Below, piece by piece: positions 61,479-64,000 of a DNA stretch of 64,000 nt. Positions within the stretch are counted from its first letter, which is position 1, and each line of letters begins with the position of its first letter. This stretch comes from Sulfitobacter sediminilitoris (GTDB taxonomy: Bacteria; Pseudomonadota; Alphaproteobacteria; Rhodobacterales; Rhodobacteraceae): contig NZ_JAABNT010000013.1 in the NCBI RefSeq assembly GCF_010667575.1, positions 52,921-116,920 on the forward strand, given 5' to 3'. The notes beneath the pieces are model-generated. The model saw only the letters and a list, made by a program, of their open reading frames with translations, had not been told where the DNA came from and did not search any database. Position numbers and translations under genes: made by a program.

Positions 61479-63314
61479 CTACTCTGACGTTTCACCAAGC
61501 ATTCTTTTAAACCTCGGATGGTCACGGATCGTGTCGAAATCGGGATCGTTGTGCATCCAGTTTCGTTGAACGTGACCGAGACCCGGGTAGATTTTCTCAA
61601 GCCAGTCTAATGCGCGTTCGGTTTCTCCAAGGAGAGCATGAACACACGCGACATTGTAGCCGTTGGTGGAGCGACCATCAGGGTCCGCAGCATTAGCGCG
61701 GGCAAGCCACGCACGGGCTTCTCCAAATCTCCCAAGGCTAGCCAAAACGGATGCTGAAAGCTCAAGCGGATCGGGGTTGTCTGGGTGGCGCAGTACCGCC
61801 TCTTCCGCGCGCTTCAATCCCATATCTAGATAGCGGTCTCGCTCGTCGAGACGACCGAGCACATCAAGGTCCGTAAGCACTATGAGCGGTGAGCGGTAGT
61901 CGTCGGGTCGAATCTCAAGCGCGCGGATGAAGTGATAGGCGCTGCGGGCGTGATCCAATTCCCCGCGGTAGTAGCGGGCGAAATTGTGATGTGCTTCATA
62001 GCAAAGTGGATCGAGCGAAAGCGCCTCTTTGAAAGCCCCAACGGCGGCATCGTTCTTGCCAGCGATATGGAGAGCAAGCCCTAGGGCAGCGTGGGCTTCA
62101 GCGAGGCTTTGATCGAGCTCGACAGCACGCTGGGCCATACTAATGACGTCTTCCGTCACGTATTTGGCGCCGTGCCAATCGATCATCCGCGCTTCGCACT
62201 CTGCAAGGCCCACATAGGCGCGCGCATAGTCTGGGTCAAGTTGCAGCGCGGACAGGAAATTAAGGCGCGCTTCTTCAAGATAGTTCTCTGCCCGCATGTG
62301 ATAGTATTGGCGGCCTTTCAGGTAGAGATTATACGCGTCTGCGTTTTCGGTGGGCGCGGCATTCGTGGTCTCGGTTTCGAGAAGCCGCACCTGCAGCTGT
62401 TCCAAGATCATCTTGGTGATCTCGTCTTGCAGGTCAAAGATACCGGATAAATCACGGTCGTACCGGTCGGCCCAAAGGTGTCCGCCTGTGAGTCCATCAA
62501 TTAGCTGCGCAGTGATACGAACCCGATCCCCGGCCTTTCGGACACTGCCTTCCAGGATGTTCCGAACGCCAAGGTCGCGGGCAATCTCTTGCAGATTTGC
62601 GGGCCGACCTTTGTAGACGAAGGTAGAGTTTCTACCGACCACAAAGAGGCCTGAGAGTTTGGAAAGATCCGTTATCAAGTCTTCGGTGATACCGTCAGCA
62701 AAGTATTCCTGTTCCGGGTCACCGCTCATGTTTGTGAACGGGAGAACTGCGATTGAGGGGCGACTGCCTGCAACCTCTTCGGCGTGACGGAAATCGCTAC
62801 CATTGGGGCGCACATGATACACCGGGACCGCACGTTCGATATTCTTAAGCTTCTGTTCCCCTGCGGCATCGAACTCGAGGTCGAGTCGGTTGCCAACCTG
62901 ATCGCGCACGACCCCGGACACCGCAATACAACCGGGCCGCGCCAAGGCTTCGATCCGCGAAGCCACGTTTACACCATCGCCGAAGACATCTCCGTCCTCG
63001 ACCAGAATGTCGCCGATGTTGACGCCCATTCTAAAATGAATCTGTCGGTCTTCGGGGATGCTGGCGTTTCGATCCGCCATAGCGGTCTGGATGAAGAGCG
63101 CCGCCTCCAACGCGCTCACAACGCTGTTAAAGTCGGCGAGAATACCGTCACCCATGAGCTTAACGATGCGCCCACCCGCATCACTGATGGCATCCTCGAT
63201 CAGCTCGCTGCGAATTTCGCGCAACGCCGTCAAAGTCGCAACTTCGTTGGCACCCATGAGGCGGCTGTAGCCGACTACATCTGCGGCGAGAATGGCAGCG
63301 AGCCGTCTTTCCAT
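61479..63314 (-). CDS. Class III adenylate cyclase domain protein with TPR repeats
   Basis: A 611-residue protein. The N-terminal cyclase homology domain includes MERRLAAILAADVVGYSRLMG with metal-binding Asp12 and IVKLMGDGILADF with Asp56, then GDILVEDGDVFGDGVNVASRIE, the nucleotide and metal landmarks of class III enzymes. A segment with SRPSIAVLPFTNMSGDPEQEYFADGITEDL follows, the beta-propeller/TolB-like hinge seen in many alphaproteobacterial cyclases. From about residue 360 TPR units follow (EARLNFLSALQLDPDYARAYVGLAE, then RAVELDQSLAEAHAALG). It makes cAMP or cGMP when activated by partner binding. It starts by reading into a 280-base gap. Confidence 0.9.
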   Translation of the reverse strand: MERRLAAILAADVVGYSRLMGANEVATLTALREIRSELIEDAISDAGGRIVKLMGDGILADFNSVVSALEAALFIQTAMADRNASIPEDRQIHFRMGVNIGDILVEDGDVFGDGVNVASRIEALARPGCIAVSGVVRDQVGNRLDLEFDAAGEQKLKNIERAVPVYHVRPNGSDFRHAEEVAGSRPSIAVLPFTNMSGDPEQEYFADGITEDLITDLSKLSGLFVVGRNSTFVYKGRPANLQEIARDLGVRNILEGSVRKAGDRVRITAQLIDGLTGGHLWADRYDRDLSGIFDLQDEITKMILEQLQVRLLETETTNAAPTENADAYNLYLKGRQYYHMRAENYLEEARLNFLSALQLDPDYARAYVGLAECEARMIDWHGAKYVTEDVISMAQRAVELDQSLAEAHAALGLALHIAGKNDAAVGAFKEALSLDPLCYEAHHNFARYYRGELDHARSAYHFIRALEIRPDDYRSPLIVLTDLDVLGRLDERDRYLDMGLKRAEEAVLRHPDNPDPLELSASVLASLGRFGEARAWLARANAADPDGRSTNGYNVACVHALLGETERALDWLEKIYPGLGHVQRNWMHNDPDFDTIRDHPRFKRMLGETSE

Positions 63315-63592
63315 GGTCCCTCATCAATGCTGTCTCATTGCAACCTAACACCGCTCATGGCGGTAAACAGCAATATATGGCGCGTCTATTGATTTTCTGG
63401 ATTGCAGCACAATGAAAAATAGATCGCTCAGCATCAAATTGGCGGCTCCGGGCTCTTTCCTGCCGTCCGCTGTGCGATCTATGAACGGCGGCTCCCGGCA
63501 GCTTTGCTATTCGCTGCATCGCGTGAGAACTCATCAGGTGCGGACAAAACCGCTTCTGGCTTTGATGCTCTCAAGGTCCACTCTTCGAGAAT

Positions 63593-63887
63593 TTATCGTT
63601 GGCCGTCGAAGATAAGCCTTGCGGCCAGCCCGCCAAAGACCAGCCCCAGGAAGTATCTTAACCAATTCGTAAGAACCCGCCCGTTTGCCGAAAGCGACCT
63701 CATGCTTCCAGCCAGCCCAATCACCACCCCATGAACGGCGAAGTCAATGATCAGAAAGATGCTCGCCAGCACCATGATCTGAAAAGCAACAGAGCCATTT
63801 TCTGCGTCCAGGAACTGTGGAAAAAGAGCGAGGTAAAAGAGCGCGACTTTTGGGTTCAGCAAGTTTGAGAGAATGGCTGGCCTAGTC
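63593..63887 (-). pseudogene. LysE-family exporter, N-terminus missing
   Basis: About 98 residues of the C-terminal half of a LysE/RhtB amino-acid exporter remain. The frame reads ILSNLLNPKVALFYLALFPQF, the family's N-P-K motif and following helix, and runs on through FQIMVLASIFLIIDFAVHGVV and a final WLRYFLGLVFGGLAARLIF. A full member has about 205 residues. The upstream half is replaced by the IS3-family element after about 63887. It is probably inactivated. Where the missing half lies cannot be seen. Confidence 0.8.
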
Positions 63888-64000
63888 TGACTGGTCCGGT
63901 TTGAGTGTTAGTGCATGGTCGGCCTTTCGTCCATCTGGACGATGGTTTCTGGTGCCGGTGGTCGGTATCCGAGTGCGCTGTGTGGCCTCTTGGTGTTGTA
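63888..64000 (-). mobile_element. IS3-family insertion element, one end
   Basis: The element extends past the window. Its likely end near 63888 starts TGACTGGTCCGGTTTGAGTG, the position where LysE homology stops. Only one end is in the window. Confidence 0.7.
63908..64000 (-). CDS. IS3-family transposase (C-terminal fragment)
   Basis: The minus-strand frame ends with a TAA at 63908-63910 and reads YNTKRPHSALGYRPPAPE, the highly conserved C-terminus of the IS3-type orfB transposase (integrase core DDE family). Only the last 30 residues are in the window. The rest of the element lies to the right. Confidence 0.85.
   Translation of the reverse strand, partial: YNTKRPHSALGYRPPAPETIVQMDERPTMH

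Overview
The window looks like chromosomal DNA of a marine alphaproteobacterium of the Roseobacter group (Rhodobacterales). The evidence is the high-GC coding style, a RegA-type response regulator, a PutA without the DNA-binding domain next to an Lrp-type regulator, TRAP and dipeptide-type ABC importers, pseudoazurin, and a TamA/TamB pair. No phage, plasmid replication or CRISPR locus is visible. The only mobile DNA is the end of an IS3-family element at the right edge.

Layout. 1-8000: a partial exporter-type ABC protein, two PLP aminotransferases (class V and HisC-like), a tiny Tat-leader protein, a crotonase, a long inverted repeat, and valS with an unusual AT-richer insertion. 8250-17600: an orphan molybdenum hydroxylase large subunit overlapping a DUF2235 hydrolase, a thioesterase, the divergent metF/metR pair, an MDR-type reductase, an inositol monophosphatase, a GFA protein and a rhomboid protease. 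17670-22410: putA with its divergent Lrp-type regulator, a TPR lipo/periplasmic-type protein, and tRNA-Leu(UAA).

22547-35903 is the most coherent accessory block. A MarR gene leads a minus-strand operon: MarR, creatininase-like amidohydrolase, ketopantoate-reductase-like protein, SDR, M20 dipeptidase, EamA transporter. It is divergent from a complete dipeptide/opine-type ABC importer. Converging on it is a two-gene plus-strand operon with an M20 amidohydrolase and a creatinase-like M24 protein that lacks the metal ligands. Two matching palindromes lie in the divergent promoter. I read this as an uptake and hydrolysis pathway for an unidentified amide, lactam or guanidino-type compound. It is the best candidate here for an undescribed system.

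36025-50640: TamA/TamB (TamB with 60-residue tandem repeats), a flavin reductase, acs with a clear terminator, a three-gene TRAP importer with paired hairpins after dctP, an AI-2E family protein and a second M20 amidohydrolase. 51213-60457: a redox and membrane-flavoured stretch with pseudoazurin, Dps, an orphan RegA-like regulator, a membrane methyltransferase, a UbiG-like methyltransferase, DUF4149 and DoxX-like membrane proteins, a small-protein/NAD(P)-binding/DUF427/renalase-like series, and an alpha/beta hydrolase fused to a polytopic membrane domain. 60700-64000: a small membrane protein, the debris of an aquaporin-like gene, an adenylate cyclase-TPR protein, and a LysE exporter gene cut by the IS3-family element.
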